Assembly: GCA_950022655.1 (NCBI GenBank)
Contig: OX465581.1
Location: forward strand, 109,971,125 to 110,035,124
DNA from: Alentia gelatinosa
Taxonomy: Eukaryota; Annelida; Polychaeta; Phyllodocida; Polynoidae
Direction of reading: 5' to 3'
DNA: 64,000 nucleotides
Position numbers and translations under genes: made by a program. Under the pieces are notes generated by a model, which was given only the letters and a program-made list of their open reading frames with translations, searched no databases and was not told the origin of the DNA. Numbering within the stretch: the first letter of the stretch is position 1; every line of letters starts with the position of its first letter. This document shows positions 12,089 through 22,650 of the stretch, piece by piece.

Positions 12089-12808
12089 CAAATGGTTAAA
12101 ATACCATGTCGCTGTATAAACACTTAATGTTCATTATATAAGAAACAAAGCGGGACCTGGCGGAAGAACTACCCGAATAAAAGTGTCAAAAAAAACAACA
12201 ACAAAAAACGTACATCAATCTTCCTAAATCGGTAGATGGGCATTGGGCTTTGGGTGTTCAACATCTATTCCTCTCATTAATGGCATATCATAAGGGATGC
12301 TCAGGTGAATTGCGGGATTGATGGATTAAAACGCAGCTGATGTTGACTTTGGCTACACTTGACTTGTTTGTAGCTGTTCTTGTGTTAGCGCCCAACAGTA
12401 AGGTAAATACCACACCTTGTGGACAGGAGGAGGCTGGTCTCATTCTGACGCATGATCCAATTATGCACGAGCTGCGCTCACTTTGCTACATCTCATCACA
12501 TTCCTGCCAACATGGACCGGATCTTGCTGCCATACAAGTGCTGGGAATGCCACGGCGCTTATTACCAAGGTATTCCTAACATGGCAGTCCTGAGGTAATG
12601 CAACCAGATACAGATTATATTAAATAAGTAATAATAGCATGGATATGATGTGGGGTGGGGACAGCACAACTGACCAGGGACCTGGCCAGGTACGATCACC
12701 ATGGCCCGTCATCTCACCTGTCTAGTTGTCTCATCTGTGTGCAGCACCCGGAGTTGTCTCGTTGTCAGTTTGACAGGGGCATAAAAAACAAGCATAGGAA
12801 GATTATGA

Positions 12809-12970
12809 AATCTAGAACCCCTCCTAACGGACACCCCGCGTAAGCGATCACCCCGCGTTAACGGACACCTTTACTCGGAACGGTTCCCTCTATTAGATGT
12901 TTATTTTACCCCGCGTAAGCGGTCACTTTGGCCCGGAACGAAGGGTGGCCGCTTACGCGGGGTTCTACTG
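12809..12970. mobile_element. pogo/Tigger-like MITE, copy 1
   Basis: The right end is GGGGTTCTACTG followed by TA; the left end is TAGAACCCC, a worn CAGTAGAACCCC. Interior blocks CCCCGCGTAAGCGG, GTTAACGGACACC and GGAACGGTTCCCTC are shared with the copy at 46970. CAGTAGAACCCC-type ends with TA targets fit the pogo branch of Tc1/mariner. No transposase. Confidence 0.75.
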
Positions 12971-13190
12971 TATATACATATATATATATGCATGTTAGAT
13001 ACAAAGGAATCTCCTACTGAAATACCTGCTAGTTTGAATACGTTGTTCTGTTTGGAAATTAGGACTTTGTGTAGTTTGTGTAGCATCTTAATCAATGACT
13101 GTAAACGGATCTCCGACCTGCTAGAGGAAGTTCATTGCGAGTTCAATCTAGGACTGGTTATAACAACCTGTACAGGATATAGGCTAATAA

Positions 13191-13482
13191 GGAACTGCAT
13201 CGAGATCCATAGCCACTGACAATATACCATGAGTTTTGGATGCGGAGTAATCTCACGAGGCAAAGCCGAGTGAGATTATGTAGCAAACCAAAATGAATGG
13301 CATATTATCAGTGGCTATGGATCGAGTGCGGTTCAGATTTGATCTCACCCCTATCACTGACTATTTGGCTTGAATGTGTGACATCATCCCCTATTGGGTA
13401 TTTTTCAACAATACTCCACGGGCGTTGAGTACGAGTTTCCAATGTTAAGTCTATAGGGAAATAATACCAGGGGTGAGATAAA
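13191..13482 (-). mobile_element. Box-hairpin element, CTCACCCC subtype, full length
   Basis: Hairpin (13191-about 13338) then box (about 13339-13482), ending GGGGTGAGATAAA with a worn AATGTTAAGTCTATAGGG core. Arms pair over about 60 nt (ATCCATAGCCACTGA with TCAGTGGCTATGGAT). The tip (about 13248-13279) is the cleanest in the window: TAATCTCAC-GA-GGC-AAA-GCC-GA-GTGAGATTA, with perfect outer stem. Confidence 0.8.
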
Positions 13483-13671
13483 TGATGTTACATCAGTCCA
13501 GAATATATATGTACCGGTCAGTTGTATCAAGTGAGATTGAGATACATATTTTCTATGTGTACAACAATACTCGTAATGTGTCCAACCTGTCCAGGAGTGT
13601 TGCGTAGTTTAGGCTCCTACGTGAAGACCCTTTACTGTACCTCGTATAATTGCTATCGTCAAATTATATTT

Positions 13672-13794
13672 AAGTTCGTTCACTAAGACAGTTTTAACTG
13701 TCCATAAAGTTGTCCATAAGTGTTGAATAAAGTTGACCCACGTCGTGCCTGGGTCTCCTTGACGTACAGAAAAGGGTTTTCATGTATGAGCCTG
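13672..13794 (-). mobile_element. Dispersed element fragment, inverted copy of 56707-56850
   Basis: In reverse, this segment matches the right-hand locus through CATACATGAA, GTGGGTCAACTTTATTCAAC and ACTGTCTTAG, over about 120 bp with small gaps. Its ends are less complete than in the other copy. Confidence 0.6.
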
Positions 13795-14028
13795 GATTAA
13801 TCAACATTCCCCTCGGATTTGGAATCGAGTTGTCTGACATAGCGCCTGGCAAGTTGAGGACCTGGCCAGTAAAACCGGAGACACACCAAGCGAGAAACGC
13901 AGCGAGTTCCGTAACCGCCAACACAAAATGGCCTATATGTGAGTTATTATTTCATATTTCACCAGATTATTTCTTCGAAGTTGCTAAATTATAGGCAGGA
14001 GATATTCTTATGAAATAATATCTCACAT

Positions 14029-14726
14029 CAATCAATGACATACTTGCGAAGGAAAGCGATATCGAATGTTATTCTGAAGCTCTCTTTAGAAAGGACTGTA
14101 GTACCTCATGATGTAGCTGTTGAGGTCCCTGATGAGAGAAGGAACACACAAGCTTCAGTAAAACCGCTATTCCAACTGCCAAGCCCCAGAATGGAGATGT
14201 TGAAGCGATCACCGTACTATAGAAATATGTCTATTTGGAATAATCTACCTGATATTGTTAGAGAAAGTAAAACGAAATCGTCCTTCAAAAGCGCTCTTTG
14301 CAAACACCTAGCCAGGCCAAATTGATTGATTGATTATTTCATAAGCCTATTAGACTTCATGGGAATCTGCACATCCATGGATGTATCCTAAAACTACAAA
14401 ACCATTACATCCGTCATTACCACCCCTTCTTTTCATCTATATTATACTTGTATTAGTGCAATTGCTCACATTGATGTGTAAATACGAACATACAAGATTC
14501 CATTATCCTGATCATTCATTGATGTATCTTCCTCAAAACCAATGAATGTTGTTGGTTAATTTCCTATAATAGCATGTAATCTGCGCTGTTCACTGATTTA
14601 TTCGTAATGTATTTCGCGTACAATTGTTCTTGTTGTAACATCTAACATTTATAATAGGATAAGGTGGTAGACCGCAATACCCTGATTTATGCGAACCAAT
14701 GTCTAATAAATTTAAAAAAAAAAAAA
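14029..14726 (+). mobile_element. 5'-truncated non-LTR retrotransposon
   Basis: About 700 bp lying inside a MITE: the tail of a reverse transcriptase ORF, a short TTGA repeat, a 3' UTR, an AATAAA signal (about 14705) and a poly-A run (14714-14726). Truncation at the 5' side and an A tail are typical of target-primed reverse transcription. Confidence 0.75.
14035..14325 (+). pseudogene. C-terminal fragment of a non-LTR (CR1/Jockey-like) ORF2 protein
   Basis: A 96-codon open segment that keeps the region after the polymerase: RSPYYRNMSIWNNLPDIV, then a Lys/Ser-rich SSFKSALCKHL. The order Y-R-x-x-x-x-W-N-x-L-P-x-x-I/V followed by SFK is a hallmark of the C termini of CR1, L2, Jockey and related proteins. 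Polymerase and endonuclease domains are missing, so it is inactive. The exact clade cannot be set from this stretch. Confidence 0.72.
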
Positions 14727-14847
14727 CATACACGCCAATTTGTGTTTGCGATTCCTGAGATGGCTGCCTTCACTCGCTTGGTGTGTCCCCGGCATTATAG
14801 ACATTCTGTGAGACACAGCTGGACGTGACATACCATGACATGTGGGT

Positions 14848-14905
14848 TTAAGCCCGGCGTCAAACTATAGTAGAAATAAGGACTTCACGATGCAGCATGT
14901 CAAAA
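14848..14905 (+). mobile_element. Possible left-end fragment of a Harbinger-like MITE
   Basis: TTAAGCCCGGCGTCAAACTA resembles the left end of the 44460 element (TTA, then GGCCTGGCGTCAACCTA). No right end is found here. Confidence 0.3.
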
Positions 14906-15098
14906 ATCGCAGACGGATCGGGGAAGTCTGTATTGTACACGAACGTCTAGACTAGGCATATCGGCGTGCTGCGTAATCGAGTTTTTTGGTACGAAAAAGG
15001 TGATTGGTGACCCATGGCATTTTGTTAGGGTTGTTCATTGCCCCCACCCCTAGTGTATCCCCTCTTCACTACGCACCACTAGTGCGACCCCCACCTGC

Positions 15099-15401
15099 CA
15101 GGGACCTGTTTCAGTAGTCTCATGACATTAGGCCTAGACAGACATCAACAGCGGCACCAACAGTGGAAGCAACAGCGGAAAAAGTCTAGCAAATATCTGA
15201 AGATCGAAGTGGCCAATCTTCTTCATATTTGGAACGATTATAGATTATATGTATCCCCTACTCATGTTAAAGGGTCATTGCTTAATTTCTACGAGAAGTG
15301 AGTGAAACTCTGTGTGTCATCGACTGCAACCATGTGATCTGTCCGTATGGTGTCACAGACGCCATCTAGACATGTCACAAAACTACTGAAACAGGTCCCT
15401 G
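15099..15401 (-). mobile_element. MITE, family CAGGGACCTGTTTCACTAG, copy 2
   Basis: Ends CAGGGACCTGTTTCAGTAG and CTACTGAAACAGGTCCCTG enclose an interior sharing GCGGCACCAACAGTG and GTGTCACAGACGCCATC with copy 1, plus an extra AT-rich block also present at 55.1 kb. Confidence 0.78.
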
Positions 15402-16135
15402 GTGTCACATCCGTGCACCACACACCTTCACTCATTACTCCTGCTCTCTCACGATATGCACGTATCCAATTTTACACCAACCCACCCACACCTCTCTCAA
15501 CTTCACTTACCGTCCTGGGCCTTTTGTCTGGCAGAATTTAGATAATGAAATACCTACTAATACAAGAAAGTCCTAGAAATAATGCATGGATACGAATAAG
15601 ATTTTGCCAGTACGTACAAAACAAGATCATATTATTTTCTATACACTAATACGATCGGATTCAGATATATATCTGTGGCAGCATCATAATTCTGATCTAA
15701 AACCATTAATTTCATACCATTAGACTTAGCTGAATAAAACAGTATTTACACTGATGATTTGTCTGTATATATTGTACGTCATACCTCAATTTCATAAATT
15801 TCTGTTAAATATTTCCGGGGGGCCCCAATGTAAACTGACAAAAAAGGTGTTTTAGAATAGTCTGTGGGCAATAGTGCTGTATGAAATAATGCGTGGTAGG
15901 CATAAGATGTTTTAATGACAAGAGTAACCTAAAGGTCCTACAAGGTGCTGTATACAAATAGGTTGATATATGATATCTTCTGTTTTATCATATAACACTA
16001 AATGAATAACATCATCCAGGATGTCGTTTATCTTTGGAGTTATAGTATCGTCCAGCTCCAGCACCAGAAACAAACTCTGTTCAACATCATCGTAAGGTAA
16101 TCTTAGAAATGTGAACAACTGTCACGATACCAGCT

Positions 16136-16222
16136 TGTCATCCGACGCAATTTGGATTTTGCGCCGGAAGCTGCATCGTAAGGCCTGTCGAAGACGTTTT
16201 GGAGCTCAGTGGACGCCGGGCC
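16136..16222 (+). mobile_element. Right-end fragment of a Harbinger-like MITE
   Basis: Resembles the last 85 bp of the 44460 element (GATTTTG, CATCGTA, GACGCCGGGCC) and ends with TTA, the same trinucleotide that flanks the intact copy. Confidence 0.5.
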
Positions 16223-18260
16223 TTACTATTAAATCCCTACAATGACATGGCCGACTTAGAGGTGATAGAACGTTGTAAACATGCACATCACGTTATACTT
16301 ATAATCCCAAAGCCATCAGGTAAATCTACCTAGCTACCTGACAGAGCAAACCGTTCTTATCCACGTAATCTGCTGAGTATACCACTTGAGTAGTGTTGTA
16401 AAACTGTTATCTAAAATATGCAACCGAAGTTGGGTGTGTCTACGTTTACAATGATATTGCCCCCGATGGCCAGCCACTCGAGGCATCGAAATACCAAATT
16501 TAAAGGTGGGGTAGTTTTCTCTCGATGTTATCACGGATCACCAGATCGCAATATGCTTAAACATAGCTGTTGGAAACCTTTCTCCTTTTTTGTCGTTTCC
16601 AGTACAACCTACTACGATAAAGGCTACCTGTTAAGATGGGAAAATAATTTTATATGGACTGTGAATCTTAATAACGATTCATAACCTTTACACAAATTCT
16701 GCCCCTTTTTCATACATACGTTTGCGAGCGGCAATACGTATTGTACAGGAAAATTATTTGTTCTATGATTCATACATAGAACATAAATATGTAAATCTTT
16801 TAAAAGTATTCACCTAAATATGACATTGAACGGCGTAGAAAATCAATTTAAACAGTGAGAGCGGAATTTCTGAATTCTATTCATTTAGATCACCACATGG
16901 TAATTCTTTGTATTCATCGTTCCTTCCCTTTCTCCGACAGTTTATGCCGTTAGCTTTAATTGATGACTTACCTAGAGTCAGCTCTGAGCAGGCGGGGCCC
17001 ATTTCCACGCAGTTGGGGGATTATGTTTCCTCTCGTAGGTGGCAGCATGGCTGATGCGGAAGACACAATTGATGGTACAATTCCCAAACGGCACCTGTGC
17101 CCTGCTCTTGCAATTAGGATATTGAATATATGCAATACAATAAGGTACGTTCGATATAAGATCCTTTCAGACTGGCATATCAGTAATATGTGATGTGGTA
17201 GTAGCGGTATTCACTAAGGGGAGCGGAGGTGGGAAGGGCCCGGTTGGGAGGGGGGAGGGTACCTTCCAGAGGTCAGTGCTGGCAACTGCGCTTCAACGGC
17301 ATAACACCCAGGGAACAAAGTGCATGTGGACATAAATACCACTTTCCGGTAGGGATCCACTATAACGCAATGTACCTTATTAGTTTTGGCACCAACACAG
17401 AAATATAATCGACACAATATGGGGGCCAGTTTGGTGACATGCGTGTTTCTGCTACCAATCCTGATACCACGGGTCTTTATGTTTGTATTAATCCAGTGTA
17501 ACAAGGCAGTTTAGTGTAGGCGCCGGGTGGTCCCAGGCCCATGTAGATATAAGAGATTAATTACAGTGACGTGGGCTGGGTGAGAACTATAGTCATCAGA
17601 GGTCCAGTCAGATGTCATCAGGTACCTGTTTGAAAGCGCAAGAAATCCAATGATAAGGAAGCAAGAGATTTTATACGATCCACCTTATAAAGCTTCAACT
17701 ACCTCTATCATTTCATAATACTCTACATATCAGACTTTGAAATGTTGGTGATGTAGTGTTTACAATTTAGCTATACTACAGCGTTATGTATATTACATAC
17801 ACACTGCCTTATGTAGGGGGGAACATATTTCATGTTACACGGACTCCCAGAAATAAAGAGGGCTGCCTGAAGAAGTGTTTTTCACTCCCCAGTACATGGA
17901 ACCTACTGAAACAACACATATATCACTAATTTTAATCAATGACATACATGTGCATCTCTTATGAAGGATTGGCCACCAGAGGCCATGATAGAACATTTAC
18001 TGTCAGGTATGAGATAGCTGCCCCAACGCATACACCGTATGCCTGGTCACCATTAAGCAACATAATGCAGTTCTATGTGATCTGAATGTGTGTGAAGTCT
18101 GTCACAGCCACCAAGGCAACAGAAACTTCTGTCTGTGAAATATCTCTCTATCAATACACGGGATCCGGCCGGAAGTACATCAGTCCGGCGTGACCCACTC
18201 TCCCGTCATATCTTTCGCGGCACTAGCGCTAATCTCTGCCTCAACCCAGTGACATCATAC

Positions 18261-18301
18261 GCTGGTTCCCCACGTATCTGGTAAGGACGTGGGGAACCAG
18301 C
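18261..18301. repeat. Perfect 15-bp inverted repeat
   Basis: GCTGGTTCCCCACGT and its exact complement flank an 11-nt loop. It is GC-rich and would form a very stable hairpin; no element boundaries are evident. Confidence 0.85.
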
Positions 18302-19413
18302 CAACATTTCAGATTCAAAACAAGGCAACTGTCAAAAGTTATGAAACTTGAACAACTCATATATTATGAGCTGGGAAATATAGGAGATGTTAAATACACT
18401 TCATAGGCAATCCAGCTGTTTCTTTTCTAACTTTAAACCACTTTATAATGTTAATTTACATTTCGTTAGACTGCCACCTCGAGTGAGCACATGTGTCATG
18501 TTGGCAAACAGAATCCTGCAACACTTGAGGTGCTTCCCACTGAAGAAAGTTATCCTCGGGCTAGGACTAAGCCTGATTTGATATGAAAAATATCAGAAAT
18601 GAGTGTACATATCATTTACTATATAAATATGTGCATCTCTATTTACAAGTAAACTACTAAATAATCCCAAGAATCTAGGATATTTCAAAAATTGGCATCT
18701 GGCCCAGATTTGGACCGAAACAGGCAGGTTGGGGCAGAGATATAAGCGGCCACAGGAAGTAGAGCGCAAGATCTCTGCTAGGAGAGTGGGCGTAACTTCC
18801 ACCCACTCACCCGACTGGTCGTCATAGGTCGTGACGTCAACGCGTCCACCCACCGTCTAGCTCTCCACTTCCGGTGGATGTGGAATGCCTATCATTTAGT
18901 AACCAGCTACATAGCTGAACTGGTACCCGAGGGACATGTCTGAATAAAGTACAGTGTTTCTGACATTATGGAATGTAAGCCCATTGATTCATTTGATTCA
19001 CATTGTGAGAGTTTACAATAAAGAAATAAAAAAAAAATGAAAATTTGATATAGGTATCTTACGACTACAGTGAAAGAATTGTATATTCCAATATGGGAAA
19101 CTTGCAGTGTGCAAAATAAGTCATACACAGATTATTGAAAGATAATCAGATGAGCCATCTGTAAATTAAAAGCTTATTCTCATTCTGCTGCAGCTCTTTT
19201 AGTGGAAATTCATCGGCTCTAAAGCGTTATGGGTTGGCCTTACAGCAGAAGGACCATTCCAATAAAGATGTGTCAGAAGAATTGTTGTCAGAAAATACAT
19301 AAGTAAATAGCACCCTTGCCTCCAGATCAACTCATACTTTTATTGTCTATTTTGCGGCCGATTCGCCAGAAAACCAGTTCTTCCATCGGCAGGTTTTGTC
19401 AGATGTTTGTCCA

Positions 19414-20330
19414 TCAGTAAACATGTATTAGAAAATCTGTTTTAGTTGATTCAAGTTCAAAATTACATACGGTTGATACCTTTAATGTTATCAGGTGGCT
19501 CACCTTACTTTTTTTGTGTGGAGTGTGTACTTGGACTTCCCTATGAACTGTGGTTGTATCTATCAGTCTATTTGCCCTCAGTACCTCTAGTCCTCTGTTT
19601 TTGAGGGATTGGAGCTTGTTCAGTAACTTTTTAGGGGCGCGATCCATTACTAGTTGGGGTTCGTGCTGTGACGCACTATGTACCTATCCCTGTCTCGAAG
19701 GCTCCTATTGGCTGATACCTGAAATGTCTCCGTTTGCTCGCTTCTGATTGGTCGGTTTTTCGTGCGTACGCGTTTGTTGCAATTTTTCCAACTGATACTC
19801 CGCATTCTTTCCACCAGTAAAGAACAAAGAGAATAAAGGAAAACTTTACACAAGCGTAGTCATTATAAGGCATGGTCATGAGTTTGAACGTCCGAATCGC
19901 TGCATTTGTTGTTATGTACCTTCTGGTTTTTGAAAAGATAAATATGGGATACCAATTTTATTGTACTTTCTATATTCTTGGTTATTTTGGGAAAAAATAA
20001 AGTTCCCAAAATAGAGCCCTGTGGGACACCACAGAGAATAATAGTGATCACAGAGATATTTTGCCTCTGTTTATACCTGGTAAGACGTCCTCCATTAATT
20101 CAATAACAGTTTGGGTGGTAGAGTGGTTTTCCCTGAACCCTCCTTGGTTGTGAGTCAATACAATGTTTTCTTCCCAGTGCTGTATTATTCCCGTGTGGAC
20201 AAGTCGTTCAACCAGATTTCCCATGGTTGGCAGCAGTAACATTAGTCGTAAATTCTGACTGATTTTGAGTGTGGAGTTTATTATTTTGGGACAGTGGTTG
20301 CTGATATCTAGTTTTTAGCAGGCAATTGGG
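19414..20330 (-). pseudogene. Degenerate non-LTR reverse transcriptase
   Basis: On the minus strand, from right to left: LLPTMGNLVERLV (20242 downwards), QGGFRENHSTTQTVIELMEDV, then in another frame GVPQGSILGTLFF (about 20028-19990), and in a third frame KKLLNKLQSLKNRG (about 19640-19590). These match conserved blocks before motif A, motif B and the C-terminal connection of LINE reverse transcriptases. The motif A block with its catalytic Asp and the YxDD box are not seen. At least two frame changes and a deletion make it dead. The 19650-19860 stretch does not look like LINE sequence and may be a separate insertion. Confidence 0.7.
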
Positions 20331-20344
20331 CAATATTGTAGGCA

Positions 20345-20345
20345 G

Positions 20346-20389
<44 letters not shown>
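20345..20389. repeat. (TA)n microsatellite
   Basis: About 45 bp of TA repeat with one G interruption, between the broken reverse transcriptase and a box element. Confidence 0.95.
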
Positions 20390-20560
20390 TTTATCCTACC
20401 CCTAATATAAAATCCCATAGGCTTAACATTGGGTTTCCGTTTATATGCCACTAGTGGCATACAGCATTGTTATCATGTAATATTCCAAAATCGAGGAGAT
20501 AGGGTAGGATAAAATTAAAACTTGATTCGTTTTACTCATCCAGTTTTACGATAATATGTA
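20390..20560 (+). mobile_element. Box-hairpin element, CCTACCCC subtype, hairpin deleted
   Basis: The box (20390-20513) is intact: TTTATCCTACCCC, CCATAGGCTTAACATTGGG, GGGTAGGATAAA. It then reads TTGATTCGTTTTACTCATCC, whereas the sister copy at 54164 has a 100-bp hairpin between GATTCGTT and AAACTCATCC. The palindrome has been removed while both flanks remain. Confidence 0.75.
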
Positions 20561-20563
20561 TTT

Positions 20564-20569
20564 ATATTA

Positions 20570-20629
<60 letters not shown>
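20564..20629. repeat. (TA)n microsatellite
   Basis: About 60 bp of almost pure TA repeat. Confidence 0.95.
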
Positions 20630-20631
<2 letters not shown>

Positions 20632-20800
20632 AGTACACGTTCTATCTACATTCCTCTCCTCTTAGCACACACCACGTCCCCTTAATGGGCGCGCCGAGCG
20701 CTGAAGCCCACTTCATGATTTATGCAGCTTTAATCTCCAGTGCTAGGACAATAGGTGACGATAGCCAGTGAACCACCTCCTCACTAAAGCCAGAGTTCAA

Positions 20801-21095
20801 TTTATCACACGCCTGGAAATTTTGTCCCATAGGCTTAACATTGAGAACTCATTCTCCATGCCCCTATGAGCATTGCAGTCAGTTTTCCACGGTCTATATC
20901 CTGTGTGTTGTCTATTCCTTTATTGTCTACAGGGGAGAGATAAATACAGAAAGCAACTCGTTTCATTCAAAGAAGTAGTTCTCTGACTCATTTGAATGCT
21001 ATGTGATCTCACTCAGCTCTGCCTCATTCTTATCAGTCCGCATCAAACTCACGGAGAATGGCGACTTTGTCTGAAACTTGATGGTTTCTTCTTTA
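20801..21095 (+). mobile_element. Box-hairpin element, CTCACCCC subtype
   Basis: The box (20801-20944) starts TTTATCACACGCCTGG, contains CCATAGGCTTAACATTG and ends GGGGAGAGATAAATACAGAAA. The hairpin (20945-21095) begins GCAACTCGTTT and ends GATGGTTTCTTCTTTA. The tip near 21009-21030 reads CTCAC-TC-AGC-TCT-GCC-TC. Close relative of the copies at 29288 and 42891. Confidence 0.78.
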
Positions 21096-21688
21096 GTAGT
21101 CGATCCTCACTCATGATCTACCCGATACTGACTTAGATCTCAAAGCCTAGGATGGATCGAATGGTTCACCATTCTATCACAATTCACCTATTCTGCAATC
21201 CTCTGAAGGATATAACCATTTTAGAACACACCAGAACACTTCACTATTCCACAACCGACTCCCACCGTTTCCGATACATGGGCTCTTGCAAAACCAGTTA
21301 GAGTAATAATATCATATTTGTATCACAAAGGAAAATGACACTCAGTGTAAAGGAAATGCCCCCGCCTTGTCCAAAATGCTCACATGCATGAATGATAATA
21401 TGTATATATTATATTCACGGTAAATCAATAGAACAACAACGTAATACTTTAAAAGTTATCAAACAATCCTTTTTATTGCCTATGAAATCGCCAATATAAC
21501 ACGTGATTTCCTCATACCTAATACATTATCCAGAGGATCGGTATGCATCAGTTTTATTCTGTAGAAGTCTCTGAAACATAAAATCCATAGCAGCTCAGTT
21601 GTTCCAGTACATACTGTAACCTATGTTCAATCTCTGGCCTCGGTGTCCATCATGTAGAACTTGTGGCACATAACTGATATTGTGAAAT

Positions 21689-22260
21689 CACATCACCTAC
21701 CTCCACCCACCTGACAACGTGCCGGTCACATCACCTACCTCCACCCACCTGACAACGTGCCAGTCACATCACCTACCTCCACCCACCTGACAACGTGCCG
21801 GTCACATCACCTACCTCCACCCACCTGACAACGTGCCAGTCACATCACCTACCTCCACCCACCTGACAACGTGCCGGTCACATCACCTACCTCCACCCAC
21901 CTGACAACATGCCGGTCACATCACCTACCTCCACCCACCTGACAACGTGCCGGTCACATCACCTACCTCCACCCACCTGACAATGTGCCGGTCACATCAC
22001 CTACCTCCACCCACCCACCTGACAACGTGCCGGTCACATCACCTACCTCCACCCACCTGACAACGTGCCGGTCACATCACCTACCTCCACCCACCTGAGA
22101 ACGTGCCGGTCACATCGCCTACCTCCACCCACCTGACAACGTGCCAGTCACATCACCTACCTCCACCCACCTGACAACATGCCGGTCACATCACCTACCT
22201 CCACCCACCTGACAACGTGCCAGTCACATCACCTACCTCCACCCACCTGACAACGTGCCG
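21689..22260. repeat. 38-bp minisatellite, 15 copies
   Basis: The unit is GTCACATCACCTACCTCCAC followed by CCACCTGACAACGTGCCG. Fifteen units account for the array exactly, allowing one 4-bp CCCA insertion near 22010. Variants are few: G or A at the last base, ACATGCC for ACGTGCC, and single changes in units 8, 11 and 12. G/A last-base types alternate in the first five units. Low divergence implies recent expansion or homogenisation. No long open frame. Confidence 0.97.
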
Positions 22261-22329
22261 GTCCGTCGCTTGCCTCTCCTCGGGGACTCGTCCATGTCTC
22301 TCGATGGCATATTGCGGACGTGTTCAGAC

Positions 22330-22650
22330 AGACAACAGCTCGGTCAGTCCTGAAAGCAAACCTATGTGAGCAGTTCCTCTGCCTATGTTTCTGTGTGAGT
22401 AGCTTTCAGTTCTCAGTTGCGTGTTAGTAGCTCAGTGTGAGCAGTTCTGTATTGGCAATTTACCATGAGTAATCTTTTTGTGAGCAGTTCCTCTTAAGAA
22501 GTACTCCGTGTGAAGTATTCTTTTCTATATACTTCTTTGTGAGAAGTGCTCTGTGACTTTTGTAGTTCTGTGGAGGAACTGCTTTATAGTCTGTGCCAAG
22601 TGAGTACTTCAACGTGAATGATTTTCTCTCAGAAGTTCTCACTGAGTATC
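22330..22650. repeat. Degenerate TGTGAGCAGTTC repeat
   Basis: GTGAG(C/T)AG or GTGAG-A-AGT with TTCTCT-like blocks recurs about every 30-40 bp. Strongly diverged, boundaries vague. Confidence 0.5.

Larger units (their letters stand above)
9896..12808. other. Non-coding with a poly-C tract and small palindromes
   Basis: Contains a C16 tract (about 10241-10256), the GAAGTCT..AGACGAAACG motif listed separately, and AATGCCTC-6 nt-GAGGCATT at 10977-10998. A 75-codon open frame at 10766-10993 shows no recognisable domain. The rest appears featureless. Confidence 0.35.
13877..14790. mobile_element. MITE, family GACACACCAAGCGAG, copy 3, split by a retrotransposon
   Basis: The left part (13877-14028) starts GGAGACACACCAAGCGAG and breaks inside the inner palindrome after ATATCTCACAT. 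The right part (about 14727-14790) resumes at ACATACACGCC and closes with CACTCGCTTGGTGTGTCCC. Intact copies run straight across this point. ACAT is present on both sides and may be the target duplication. Confidence 0.78.
15402..19400. other. Largely non-coding
   Basis: Apart from the small entries listed, I see no gene. A G-rich run lies at 17219-17262 (alternating GGGG and GGGAGG). Weak inverted similarity links 18163-18243 and 18722-18790 (GAGAGTGGG, GGTTGRGGCAGAGAT blocks), possibly a worn 600-bp element. Confidence 0.35.

Noticed and set aside
20208..20390. Tyr/Ile repeat peptide on the minus strand
   Set aside because: Translation of the TA microsatellite.
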